Below, piece after piece: positions 16,287 through 26,800 of a stretch of 64,000 nt of DNA (its first letter is position 1; each line of letters begins with the position of its first letter). This stretch comes from Rhodopirellula bahusiensis. GTDB lineage: Bacteria > Planctomycetota > Planctomycetia > Pirellulales > Pirellulaceae. Below the pieces are notes generated by a model. The model saw only the letters and a program-made list of their open reading frames with translations, was not told where the DNA came from and made no database searches. The stretch spans positions 62,001 through 126,000 of the forward strand of contig NZ_NIZW01000003.1 in assembly GCF_002727185.1 (NCBI RefSeq), written 5' to 3'. Made by a program: the position numbers and the translations under genes.

Positions 16287-18116
16287 ATGTTTATCAACTC
16301 ACACTCTCTCATTCCGGCGATCGCGAGCCTGCTTTGTCTGATGGCGACCACGCACGTCGCAGCTCACGAAGGCGGGCATCACGGGCATTCCCACTCGTCG
16401 ACTCCATTAAGAACTTGGTCGATCGCATCGAATGGATCGCACCTGCACGGATCGTTTGTTTCAGCGAGGGATGGCAAGGTTCAAATCCGTCGTGAGGATG
16501 GAACACTCACGGACATCGCAATCGAACGCCTGGTTGCTGCAGACCAAGCCTGGGTTCAGGAACGCGTGGAAGAGATTCAAACTCTCAATCGACAGCACGC
16601 GATTCGGCTCGTGGCGGTGAACCAACCGGTGCAAGCTGGCTCAGAGAATGCTGCGGCGAACGAGACGATGCCAGCGATCGGGGCGCACTTCCAGCCCTTT
16701 GAAAAATTGTTGCAGCTTCGCTGGGACAAGGACTTTCTCTATGTCGGTTCCAACGGGTTGCCGGAACATCCAATGATGATTGGCATTCGTTCGTGGCAGC
16801 AACAGGTGCCGATCCCGCAGAAGTACCTCGGGAACAATGCGTGGCAGATTCCGTTGCATCCGGTTCCCGCAAAGAATCCGATGTCGACCAAGAACGATTT
16901 TCTGCGTGGTGCGATTGCTCTGGCCGTCAACGGCGTGCCGATCTTCAACCCGCTGAACAATCGTGGTGATGATGCCTACTTGTTTGGCGAGTTGGATGAA
17001 TACGGTGGTCATTGCGGTCGCGGGGATGATTACCACTACCACATCGCTCCGGTTCATCTGGAGGAGACAACAGGGAAAGGCCAACCGATTGGTTATGCCT
17101 TGGACGGCTACCCGATCTTTGGCTATCAAGATGCGAAGGCGAGTGATTTTGCACCGCTCGATGATCTCGGCGGGCACAAGGACGCGTCGGGCAACTACCA
17201 CTATCACGCACAGAAGACCTACCCGTATTTGAATGGTGGCTTCTACGGGGAAGTGACCCAGCGTGGCGGTCAGGTGGATCCACAACCGCGTGCCGAACCG
17301 ATTCGTCCTGATCTGCGACCGCTGCGTGGCGCCGTGATCACGGGATTCAGCAAGACGGGCAATCGATTTGAGTTGGTGTATGACGTGGAAGGCCGACAGG
17401 GATCGGTGACCTATGTCGTCAAAGACGATAGCACGGTCGACTTCACGTTTCAGGAACCATCGGGTGAAACGCGAAGCGAAACCTATCGCAGTCGCATGGG
17501 CAAACCGTTTCTTCCGCAAGCCGACAGCTCAGGAACAGAAGGCGGTCCCGGCGCCGATCAATCGTCTCGATTGAAAGTCACCAGCCCGGCGTTTGCTGCC
17601 GGCGACGAATTGCCGCTCGAGTTCACCGGCGATGGGGCGGGTGAGTCACCACCGATTGCTTGGTCGAAAGGGCCCGCAGGGACTCAGTGTTATGCACTCA
17701 ATCTTTGGCACACGCCTGGACCTGACGATGTAAAGTCGTACTGGGTGGTCTATGACATTCCAGCGGACGTCGCCAGCCTGCCGCAAAACGCGAGTGGAAT
17801 TGGGACGGTGGGGATCAACGACAAAGGCCACGCGGGATACGACCCGATGAAATCGAAGGGGCCGGGTGTGAAGCAGTACCACATCACGGTCTATGCGTTG
17901 TCCGAGAAGCCAGAGTTTGCGACGGACCAAGTGACGCGTGACGAGTTGCTGGAAAGCATTTCGGACATCACGTTGGCCGAGGGCACGTTGGACTTTCAGT
18001 ACACTCGATCCCGTAGTCGTTCATTCCTGATTCTGATTGGAATCGGGGTTGTCGCTCTGCTGGCGGGAGCGTGGTTCAGTCTGAAGAAGTTCACAGTCCC
18101 GAGAGTTGCCGGTTGA
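16287..18116 (+). CDS. Secreted SHD1-YHYH-PEBP fusion protein with C-terminal anchor
   Basis: 609 residues with four recognisable parts. A signal peptide (to about 26) leads to a His-rich stretch (HEGGHHGHSHS). An SHD1-like domain spans 42-105 (TWSIASNGSHLHGSFVSARD). A YHYH domain follows with GRGDDYHYH at 245-252 and SGNYHYHAQ at 301-308. A PEBP/YbhB-like domain spans about 412-565 (LKVTSPAFAAGDELPLEF, NLWHTPGPDDVKSYWVVYD). It ends with a membrane helix (SFLILIGIGVVALLAGAWF). The His clusters suggest metal binding; no reaction is known. The ATG at 16287 starts the signal peptide. Last gene of the sigma-factor operon; its 3' end overlaps the opposing gene by 26 bases. Confidence 0.85.
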   Translation: MFINSHSLIPAIASLLCLMATTHVAAHEGGHHGHSHSSTPLRTWSIASNGSHLHGSFVSARDGKVQIRREDGTLTDIAIERLVAADQAWVQERVEEIQTLNRQHAIRLVAVNQPVQAGSENAAANETMPAIGAHFQPFEKLLQLRWDKDFLYVGSNGLPEHPMMIGIRSWQQQVPIPQKYLGNNAWQIPLHPVPAKNPMSTKNDFLRGAIALAVNGVPIFNPLNNRGDDAYLFGELDEYGGHCGRGDDYHYHIAPVHLEETTGKGQPIGYALDGYPIFGYQDAKASDFAPLDDLGGHKDASGNYHYHAQKTYPYLNGGFYGEVTQRGGQVDPQPRAEPIRPDLRPLRGAVITGFSKTGNRFELVYDVEGRQGSVTYVVKDDSTVDFTFQEPSGETRSETYRSRMGKPFLPQADSSGTEGGPGADQSSRLKVTSPAFAAGDELPLEFTGDGAGESPPIAWSKGPAGTQCYALNLWHTPGPDDVKSYWVVYDIPADVASLPQNASGIGTVGINDKGHAGYDPMKSKGPGVKQYHITVYALSEKPEFATDQVTRDELLESISDITLAEGTLDFQYTRSRSRSFLILIGIGVVALLAGAWFSLKKFTVPRVAG

Positions 18117-18549
18117 AATCGAACTGCAGGTCGGGATGGACTTTTTCGATCGCCTTGTCGATTTTCTTGAGCTGCGTCTCGTACATGTTTTGGCTGACGC
18201 GGCAACCGCCGAAGCTGATTCGTTTTTCCTTGATTCGCTGGCAGAAGTGAATCCGGACTTGCAGCTCGGTTTCTTTGTCGCCGGAGAACCGCAGTGACTT
18301 GTCCATCCAGCGGACGATTTTGCGAAGCGTCTTTTTGTGGATTTTGCCGGAGACGCAGAGGTGCTCGTCGATCTCGTCGCACAATTCATCCGCGTACGCT
18401 GGTTCATCGTCCGCTTTCATCAGCAAGTACGTCAGCAGTTCTTTGCTCTCGACTTTGAACTTGGCCATTCGGACACAAACGTCGAGCAGCTCATCCTCAT
18501 CCAGCTTGACGAGTTCTTTCTTCAACTGACTGATCGTAGCGGCTTTCAT
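18091..18549 (-). CDS. Conserved hypothetical protein, cytoplasmic, helical
   Basis: 152 residues, charged and mostly helical, no signal or membrane segment. The N-terminus (ISQLKKELVKLDEDELLDVC) and middle (ESKELLTYLLMKADDE) look like a helical-repeat protein; the C-terminal part has RISFGGCRVSQNMYETQLKK. It was not recognised as a named family. It is convergent with the YHYH-PEBP gene and overlaps its last 26 bases. Codon use matches the neighbours, and the ATG at 18549 is the only good start. Confidence 0.7.
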   Translation of the reverse strand: MKAATISQLKKELVKLDEDELLDVCVRMAKFKVESKELLTYLLMKADDEPAYADELCDEIDEHLCVSGKIHKKTLRKIVRWMDKSLRFSGDKETELQVRIHFCQRIKEKRISFGGCRVSQNMYETQLKKIDKAIEKVHPDLQFDFNRQLSGL

Positions 18550-18673
18550 ATCGTCTCAAAGAGTGAGCTGAAGATCCCAAATTGAAAGGGATTGTGGTCG
18601 GGATATCCTAGCCTGGAATCGCATGACAAGGGAATGCTCCGCATCGGCGATACGAAAGGTTTACAATCGAACC

Positions 18674-20173
18674 ATGAAACGTATTCCTCGATGCTTTACC
18701 GAAGCACCTGAACTTGATTCGACGATGTCGACTGAAGCGGTTCGCGAGCGTCATGCGTTGTTGATCAACCCGTTCTATGCCAAGGATTCACACGCGAGTT
18801 TCGGGAAGCACGTTTTGACCCCGACGCTCGCGTTGACATCCATTGCCGGTGCGACGCCAGCAAATTGGACGGTGGAGTATTGGGACGAAAACTTGTTGCA
18901 AGGTCCACCTCCGCACACCCCCTTCCCGCAGGTCGTCGGGATCACCGTTCACCTGACATTTGCCAAGCGCGCATACGAACTCGCCAAGTGGTACCGAGAG
19001 CGAGGCGCGATTGTGGTGCTCGGCGGGCTGCACGTCCTGTCGTGTCCGGAGGAAGTTCGGCCTCATGCAGACATCCTGGCGGTCGGTGAAGGGGTGATGG
19101 CTTGGCGAGAAATCATTGCGGACATCGAACGAGGCGCCGCTCGCGATCACTACATCGGAAGTTTTCGCGAACCCTACGCCGATGAACCACCGCCAAGAAG
19201 GGAGTTGGTCCCCAAATGTTCTTTTTTGACGACCACCAGTTTGAACGCGACGCGAGGTTGCCATAGCCGCTGTGGTTTCTGCTACTTGTCGACCAAAGGG
19301 TTGCATATGCCCTATCAAACATTGCCACCTGAACAGGTCGTCGACCAGTGGCAAGCGGACGAATCTCCCTGTGCCGTGTTCACCGATAACAACTTGGGGT
19401 CAAAGCCCGAGTACCTGCGTCAGTTGTGCTTCGCTCTTCGACCGCTTGAGAAGATTTGGAGTGCGGCCGTTTCGGTGGACGTGGCCGATGATCCGTCCGT
19501 CGTTCGCGAGATGGCGTTGGCAGGTTGCACGGGAGTATTTGTAGGGTTCGAGTCGCTGAGCAACGACAACATCCGTGACCAAAACAAACGCAGTCCCAAC
19601 ACGTCGACCTACGCGGAACGTGTCAAGACGTTTCACGATCATGGGATTCAAGTCAATGGCAGCTTCGTCTTAGGGTTTGACCACGACGACGAGAGTGTGT
19701 TTGATCGAACGATTGCATGGGTAGAAGAGCAGCAACTGGAATGTGCAACCTTTCACTTGTTGACGCCATATCCGGGAACACCCCTGTTCGCTCAAATGGA
19801 ATCCGAGAATCGACTGCTGCATCGGGATTGGAACCGATACGACACCGCACATGTCGTCTTTCAGCCCAAACGCATGACCGTCGAGCAGTTGCAAGCTGGC
19901 TACGAACATTGCTATGAACGATTGTTCTCTGCGCCATCGATTTGGCGTCGACGCCCAGATGATTGGCGAAGCGTTCCTGCCTACTTGGCAATGTCGTACC
20001 TGTACAAGAAGAGCAATTGGTACTGGCACCTGCTCATCCAAAACCGGTTGACCCATCTGGCGTGGCTACCGTTGGTCGAGTTCACACGACGTCGACATGT
20101 GCAGTTTCGAAAAAGGCTTGAGACCACTTCCACGATCGGCAGATCGTCGTCCGTTGTGTCTGCAGGTGTCTGA
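18674..20173 (+). CDS. B12-binding-domain radical SAM enzyme
   Basis: 499 residues. The N-terminal region (about 25-165) is a cobalamin-binding-like Rossmann domain of the type found in these enzymes (HALLINPFYAKD, VVGITVHLTFAKRAYELAKW, ADILAVGEG). The radical SAM domain follows, with cluster motif GCHSRCGFCYL (Cys196, 200, 203) binding a 4Fe-4S cluster, and the barrel features VFVGFESLS and GSFVLGFDHDDE. The C-terminal part carries the helical extension common in hopanoid/lipid-modifying and related members, but the substrate cannot be told. The ATG at 18674 is chosen; another at 18725 is possible. It stands alone between unrelated genes. Confidence 0.87.
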   Translation: MKRIPRCFTEAPELDSTMSTEAVRERHALLINPFYAKDSHASFGKHVLTPTLALTSIAGATPANWTVEYWDENLLQGPPPHTPFPQVVGITVHLTFAKRAYELAKWYRERGAIVVLGGLHVLSCPEEVRPHADILAVGEGVMAWREIIADIERGAARDHYIGSFREPYADEPPPRRELVPKCSFLTTTSLNATRGCHSRCGFCYLSTKGLHMPYQTLPPEQVVDQWQADESPCAVFTDNNLGSKPEYLRQLCFALRPLEKIWSAAVSVDVADDPSVVREMALAGCTGVFVGFESLSNDNIRDQNKRSPNTSTYAERVKTFHDHGIQVNGSFVLGFDHDDESVFDRTIAWVEEQQLECATFHLLTPYPGTPLFAQMESENRLLHRDWNRYDTAHVVFQPKRMTVEQLQAGYEHCYERLFSAPSIWRRRPDDWRSVPAYLAMSYLYKKSNWYWHLLIQNRLTHLAWLPLVEFTRRRHVQFRKRLETTSTIGRSSSVVSAGV

Positions 20174-20270
20174 AGGTGTCTGAAGGCGTTCTCCTGGTGC
20201 GTCTGCTCCAAAAAGCAGAAGATAGAAATCGCTGCGATGACTATTCTGTAGTCGACTGTTTTGGGCAGCG

Positions 20271-23200
20271 ATGCTTTGCCTGGCCTCCAAGGGAAAACGA
20301 TTTGTGAATCGAATCACCATTTTCGGAATGCTGCTGTTGTTCGGCATTGGATCCACCGCGAGGGCACAGGGTGACCGAGCGGTCTTACAGGCCTTGATGT
20401 TCGAATCGCCGGAGAAGCTTGCTGAGGCTGCTGTGTCCGGTGGAGATGCCGCACGTGGAGCGGTGGTGTTCTTCACCCCCACGATGTCGTGTGCCAATTG
20501 TCATGCCGTCAATGATTCGGCGGAGAAGTCGCAAGCCAACGTGGGGCCGAATCTCGCCTCGCCAAATCCAGACCTGTCGGATGCCGGGATCGTCGATGCG
20601 ATTCTTCATCCGTCAAAGAGTATCGCAAAGGGGTTTGAGACGGTTCAAGTTTTGACCGTCGATGGAAAAGTGCTGACCGGTGTTCTCGTCGCTCAGTCCG
20701 ATGAGTCGGTCCAATTGCGTGATCCATCGACAGGCAAAACCATCGAAGTCAGCGCAGATGACATCGAAGACGTCGCGACGAGTGAATTGTCAGTCATGCC
20801 CGAAGGTGTCGCGGGCCAAATCGGCAGCCGCCAAGCGTTTTTGGACTTGGTGCGGTACCTGATTGAAATTCGCGATGGTGGTGCGGCGCGGGCAGCCGAA
20901 TTGCAACCGAAGGTCATGCCGACGGCCGAGCCATTGCCGGAATACGAATCGCACATCGACCACGCCGGCATTCTCGCTTCGCTGGATCAGCAAGCGATGA
21001 AACGTGGCGAAGCGATCTACAACCGGACGTGCGTGAATTGTCATGGCACAGTTGATGCCCCAGGTTCATTGCCGACGTCGTTGCGATTTGCGTCTGGCAA
21101 ATTCAAGAACGGATTTGATCCTCACAGCATGTACCAAACCATCACCAAAGGGTTTGGCTTGATGCTGCCGCAACGAAACTTGGTGCCGCAGCAGAAGTAC
21201 GACGTGATTCACTACATCCGGCATGCGTACCTGAAGGATCACAACCCAACTCAGTTTGCTAGGGTGGATGAAGACTACCTGGCGAGTTTGCCCAAGGGTG
21301 ATACACGCGGTCCGGAACCATCGCTCATTGAGGCCTGGCGGGAAATGGACTACGGCCCCAACTTGATGGCGACGGTTGAGATCGGCGACGACGCGAAAAA
21401 CTTTGCTTACAAGGGGCACGCCATTCGTCTTGACCAAGGTCGGGGCGGGATCACCCGAGGAGAACATCGCGTTGTTTATGAGCACGACACCATGCGAGTG
21501 GCGGCTGCTTGGTTGGGCGATGAGTTCATTGATTACAACGGTATCAACTTCAACGGTGTCCATCGGAGACACCCGCGCATCGTCGGCGAGGTGGTGTTTG
21601 AAAACGCAAACGGTCCTGGGTGGGCGAACCCTGAAAACGAGTCCTTCGACGAGGTCCGTGAACCGGGACGAGACGGTCGCTTCTATGGCCCGTTGCCGAG
21701 TGACTGGATCGACTACCAAGGAACCTACGTCAACGGGATGGAAACGATCCTGCACTACCGCGTTGGTGGAATCGATGTTCACGAGCGGCCGACGCTGGAA
21801 CAACTGGGCGAGAAAGCCATTTTCCAACGGACGCTTTCCGTGGATGCCAATGAGCGTCGGTTGACGATGCGGGTGGCTGATCGTGAAGAGGGCGAAGTGT
21901 TTCTGGACGCGGACCACACAAAGGCGGTCTGGTCGAGCTCCGAGGATGGTTCTGAGGCGTTGGTATTCGCCGTCACGGGGGATGTCAGCCAACTGGAGTG
22001 GCAATTCGCCGACGGTCAAATTCGACTGGCATTGATGCCAAACGCGAATGCAAGAGACTTCACGGTCCATGCCTTTCGGTGCGACAGCAAAGCAGACGCA
22101 GAGCAAACGATTGGCGAACTTATCGAAGGAATCGATCCGGCTGCTCGCTCGGCAAAGGAATGGGCCACGTCCACCAGCGAGAATGAGAAACGCTGGCCCG
22201 AAATCGTCACCACGAAGATCACAACCGCGGACGATGGCGGACCGTTCGCGGTCGATACGATTCAGTACCCGGTGAACAATCCGTGGTTCTGCCGGATGCG
22301 ATTGACCGGTGTCGACTTCTTGGACGATGGTGAATCCGCCGTCCTGAGTGACTGGGACGGGAACGTTTGGAAGGTCACCGGATTGCATCAACCGGAGGTG
22401 ACCTGGCAACGGATCGCATCGGGTTTGTTTCAACCGCTCGGAATCAAAATTCGCGACGGTGAGATCTTCGTGACTTGTCGCGACCAGCTTTGCCGCTTGC
22501 ATGATTTCAACGGCGACGGTGAAACGGACTACTACGAGAGTTTCAACCACGATCACTACGTCACCGACCACTTCCATGAATTCGCGATGGGATTGCAATG
22601 CGATGACGATGGCAACTTTTACTATGCCAAGTCAGCTTGCCACGCGTTGCCCGCGATCGTTCCTCATCATGGAACGTTGTTGAAGGTTTCTGCGGACGGA
22701 TCGTCGACCGAGATTCTCGCGAATGGTTTTCGTGCCGCCAACGGCGTTTGCCGCAACGACGATGGGACGTTCTTCGTCACGGACCAAGAAGGGCATTGGA
22801 ATCCAAAGAATCGAATCAACTGGGTTCGTCCGGGCCGGTTCTATGGCAACATGCTGGGGTATCACGACGTGACCGATCCAAGCGACTCCGCGATGGAGCC
22901 GCCGATGTGCTGGATCACCAACTCGTTCGACCGTTCGCCGGCGGAGTTGCTGTGGGTGACCAGTGACAAGTGGGGGCCGCTGAAAGGTTCTCTGCTGAAC
23001 ATGTCCTACGGCTACGGCAAACTGTATGTTGCCCCGCATGAAATCATTGGCGACCAGATGCAGGGTGGGATGTGTGAATTGCCGCTGCCTCAATTCCCGA
23101 CCGGGATCATGCGTGGACGATTCCATCCCGACGATGGTGACTTGTACGTGACCGGCATGTACTCGTGGGCGGGAACCCAACAAGCCGACGGTGGTTTTTA

Positions 23201-23552
23201 CCGGGTTCGCTACACCGGCAAACCGATCCACGTGCCGGTGAGTCTGAACTGTCGTGGAACGACCGTGCGAATCGGTTTGAGCGACGAGGTTGATCCTGAG
23301 TCGGTTTTGCCAGAAAGCTTTTTGATCAGCCGTTGGAACATCAAGCGATCGAAGAACTACGGTTCCAAGCACTTTGATACGCAAACCATCGAGGTCGCGT
23401 CGGCCCATTGGGATGCTGAGCAACGCGAGATCGTGCTGGAGCTTCCCGGGTTGAAGCCGACGTGGTGCATGGAGATTCAGATGGAATTGCGAGGTGCGGA
23501 CGGAGGGCCGATTCATCGCGTGATCCACAACACGATCCACGAACTGAATTGA
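20271..23552 (+). CDS. Exported di-heme cytochrome c / beta-propeller protein (DUF6797-like)
   Basis: 1093 residues with a signal peptide (ITIFGMLLLFGIGSTARA). A planctomycete-type heme-binding domain comes first (CANCH, Cys74; then the typical DAILHPSKSIAKGFE and DGKVLTGVLVAQSDE). A second cytochrome c domain has CVNCH (Cys254). A long region resembling DUF6797 and sugar-dehydrogenase-like propellers completes it (DFLDDGESAVLSDWDGNVW, GMLGYHDVTDPSD). Such proteins sit in the periplasm and probably pass electrons from an oxidised sugar or alcohol to the hemes; this is inferred from domain make-up. There is no obvious operon partner. The upstream gap contains a short tandem repeat of AGGTGTCTGA. 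Confidence 0.88.
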   Translation: MLCLASKGKRFVNRITIFGMLLLFGIGSTARAQGDRAVLQALMFESPEKLAEAAVSGGDAARGAVVFFTPTMSCANCHAVNDSAEKSQANVGPNLASPNPDLSDAGIVDAILHPSKSIAKGFETVQVLTVDGKVLTGVLVAQSDESVQLRDPSTGKTIEVSADDIEDVATSELSVMPEGVAGQIGSRQAFLDLVRYLIEIRDGGAARAAELQPKVMPTAEPLPEYESHIDHAGILASLDQQAMKRGEAIYNRTCVNCHGTVDAPGSLPTSLRFASGKFKNGFDPHSMYQTITKGFGLMLPQRNLVPQQKYDVIHYIRHAYLKDHNPTQFARVDEDYLASLPKGDTRGPEPSLIEAWREMDYGPNLMATVEIGDDAKNFAYKGHAIRLDQGRGGITRGEHRVVYEHDTMRVAAAWLGDEFIDYNGINFNGVHRRHPRIVGEVVFENANGPGWANPENESFDEVREPGRDGRFYGPLPSDWIDYQGTYVNGMETILHYRVGGIDVHERPTLEQLGEKAIFQRTLSVDANERRLTMRVADREEGEVFLDADHTKAVWSSSEDGSEALVFAVTGDVSQLEWQFADGQIRLALMPNANARDFTVHAFRCDSKADAEQTIGELIEGIDPAARSAKEWATSTSENEKRWPEIVTTKITTADDGGPFAVDTIQYPVNNPWFCRMRLTGVDFLDDGESAVLSDWDGNVWKVTGLHQPEVTWQRIASGLFQPLGIKIRDGEIFVTCRDQLCRLHDFNGDGETDYYESFNHDHYVTDHFHEFAMGLQCDDDGNFYYAKSACHALPAIVPHHGTLLKVSADGSSTEILANGFRAANGVCRNDDGTFFVTDQEGHWNPKNRINWVRPGRFYGNMLGYHDVTDPSDSAMEPPMCWITNSFDRSPAELLWVTSDKWGPLKGSLLNMSYGYGKLYVAPHEIIGDQMQGGMCELPLPQFPTGIMRGRFHPDDGDLYVTGMYSWAGTQQADGGFYRVRYTGKPIHVPVSLNCRGTTVRIGLSDEVDPESVLPESFLISRWNIKRSKNYGSKHFDTQTIEVASAHWDAEQREIVLELPGLKPTWCMEIQMELRGADGGPIHRVIHNTIHELN

Positions 23553-23856
23553 TCGACCGGTGCAGCAATTGGAATCGCTTTGCTCGGATCGGGCAGAGCG
23601 CGGAACCGCGTGAAACTCGCTTGATCGGTGACCGTTCGCAACGACGGCATCGTTCGCGAATCAAGGAAAGGCCTGTTGGTCGGGTTCGTTGAGTTGTACC
23701 GATTATGCGGGCGGTGGTTGGGGTCATTCCGATTTTTCCCGTTGCAAGCGAAATGTCGTCTGCTCGCATTCCGATGATTCGAACGAGTGGTAGTCCGTTT
23801 TGGCACTGCCGCTGATTGGGAGGCGTCCAGTTCGAATCGCTGATGAGTGTTGTTGC
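23553..23856. other. Gene-free intergenic stretch (about 0.3 kb)
   Basis: Between the cytochrome gene and the large caspase/VWA gene. An in-frame start at 23800 would extend the downstream protein by 19 unconvincing residues. No hairpin, repeat or small gene was recognised; the promoter of the large gene must lie here. Confidence 0.5.
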
Positions 23857-26800
23857 ATGACGAGTAATCCCGGCCACGCCACCGCCAAATCGTCCATGTT
23901 TGCCACCAAGGGATCCGCTGGTCGCAAACCGTTGTTGCTAGGCCTTTGTTTGATCGCAATGGTCTTGGTCAGCGGGGGATTTGTCACGTCGGTCCTGTCG
24001 CGCTCCGCCCGGACACCGATCTTCACGTTGACGGGTGTTTACGGTCCCGAGTGGGACGTGAACGCTTGGGTCGCGGAAGACTTGAATTGGATTCGGACGT
24101 TGGGCCAAAGCACGTACTCGGTCCAGGCCTTGCCCGGTGCTGGCGAGTTGGCGGGTGGTTTTTGGGATCAGGCCGACGACTCCATTCGAGCGGCGCTCGC
24201 TTCATGTCCGAGTGATCGCCCACTGATTTTCTATGTCAATTTGCACGGCGTTGTGAATGACGATGGGCAAGCGTGCTGGGTGCCACCCAACGGTTCGGTC
24301 GTGGATGGTTCCACTTGGTTTCCGATCAATGATTTTTTGGATCGAGTCGCCCAAATTCAGTCGCGTGACGACGTTCGGCCGATGTTGTTGCTGCTCGAAT
24401 GCGGTCGGCTGCGGTCGCACTGGCCCGCGGGAATTGCCGACAACGAGTTCGATGATCGATTGACCGAGACACTGGCCCAGCACGCTCGCAATTATCCCGA
24501 GTCCAACGTCACGATCCTGTCGTCGACAGCACGTGGGCAGCGCAGTTTCTATTCCCGGCGCGGTGATGGAGACGTCTTCACCCGGTACGTTGCCGAAGGA
24601 TTGGCGGGTGCCGCGGACGGCTATGGGACAACGAGCCGGGCGGATGGTTTGGTCGACACCGAGGAACTGCATCGTTTCGTCCGCCAGCAAGTTGGCGGGT
24701 GGTCGCAGCAGCATCGCGGCGTGGCTCAAACCCCGACACTGCATCGAACCGCGTCGTCCAATCCGGTCACCGTCGCACGCGCCAGTCGCGGACGCTTCGG
24801 GGCCACCTATGTCAAAACGCCTCCTCCGTCCAAGGATGAAACAGATCGATTGAAAGCGGCGATTGATTCAGTCGTCGTTCTCGAGAAACACGACCCAAGT
24901 TCGGTCGACGCACACGCTTGGTCGCAGATCCAACGCACGATGCACGCGATCACTCAATCGGTCTACGGTGGAGAAGCCGCGAAGGCATCGAGTGCTCGAT
25001 GGTACAGTCGGCTTGATCGACAGTTGCAGGGACTCCGCCAGGAAATCGCGAATCGGGCGAGTGAGTCGTCTCACTTTGTTGATGTCGAAATGGATCGTGA
25101 GGCGGAGCGAGTTTGGTCGACGATCGCAAAGCAACCGACTCGCGAAACCACGGCTGAATTGCTGGCCGATTTGGACGACGACAAAGTGATGCCAGTGCCG
25201 ATGTTGTACGCGATTTATCAAGCGGGCGAGCATTCACGAAAGGATCCAAATGCTTCTGAATTGAGCTTTTGGAGACATCCCGATTGGATCCAACGCACGG
25301 CAAAAGCGCAAACAGAATGGTTGCACGTGGTGCGTCGTCTTCCCGATGCGATCTTTCCCGCCGTCGACCAGATCACGTTGGACGTGCAACAAAGTCGACG
25401 ACGTCTGGCGGATACGATTTTGGCGTCCACGGTATCGTCGGACGTCAATTCGATCGAGCATGGACAGGATGGAGGCGCACACGATTCCGTCGTGTCAGCG
25501 TTGGCGGATTTCGAGCGTGTCGTCAAGGAACGCCGAGACATTTTGGCGGGTTTGGTCGATGCATGGCAAACGCGAGATCGAGCGTTTTCGGAACTGCCGT
25601 ATCTGTTCCAATCGATCGATGAAGAGGCAACGACCTTCGGAACGCATGACGAACATGACGCTCACGAGGCGAACTTGAACGACGTCATCGCGCTGGACAC
25701 GCTGCTGAATGAGTTCATCGATGGCAAACAGGTTTGGTCGACGAAGACTCACGACCAGATCGTGATCGCATCCAAACGGGCAGGCCAGTTCCTGGAACAC
25801 ATCGGCGGTTCTTTTCAAGCGGCAACGGCGTCGATGTTGTTGACTTCCGATCCCTATCAGGCGATGCGGGTGGAGAAACAGCTTCGTGAGACGGATGAAA
25901 AGCTGGCGATGGAGCCCTTCGAGCCATTGTCTCAGTCATTGGAACATGATCACGAGCATGAGCACGAATCCGAATCGAACAAACACATCAGCAACGATTT
26001 CTTGGCGGTTCTGTTGGGATTGGATCCGGATGAGACCAGCCCATCCGACGTGCGGCGACGTTTGCGTTCGTTGACGTCGGTTGATCACGATCACGCCTGG
26101 CGACATGTGGTTTCGATCGTGGTGGACGAAGCCTTTTCGCAGGTGATTGCGGATCATCAACGAACGTCTCGGCAGTGGCGATTGGCTTGTCGAATCGACG
26201 AGGTGCTGGGCGATTTCTGGTACGCACCGACGAGCAACGGCACGGCCTACTTTGATGCAACCGCTCAAACGTTGTTGAAGTTGGCCAAGCCCGAAGACAA
26301 TGAGACTCCGGATTGGAAATCGATCGAGCGTTCCGTGACGGCCAAGATGGAGGCCCGCCGGACGGCGTCGATCAAGGGCTTGATCGTCCGTGCCACTTCG
26401 CAGCCATCCTTTTTGGATCAACAGACCCAATCGGTTTCGGTGAAGCTTGATACGGCGGACGGCCAGGGGGATCTTCCCGAGGGAATCGCGGTGATGTCGA
26501 TTCATCGCGACGGCATCAAAACGTCTGATGCTCAGCAAGCGGTGTCGATCCAAGCGACCGATGCACCGACCAACGTGGAGCTGACGTTGGCCGTCGATCA
26601 AAAGCGGGCTTCGTTGGCAGAGGTGAACTTTCGCGGCAATCGCTATCAATCCTCCGTCATGTCGTCGGGAACGGCGTTTGGCGTGACCAGTCGAGGTCAA
26701 ACGGTTCAAAAGGGAGCCAAGGTCACGATTCGTGATGCGATGGATTCAGGGCGTGCGATCACGTTTGTGATGGATTGTTCGGCGTCTATGAACGATCCTC

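Noticed and set aside
21066..22598. Minus-strand open frame of 510 codons inside the cytochrome gene
   Set aside because: Antisense shadow produced by high GC; the plus strand carries two heme motifs and a signal peptide.
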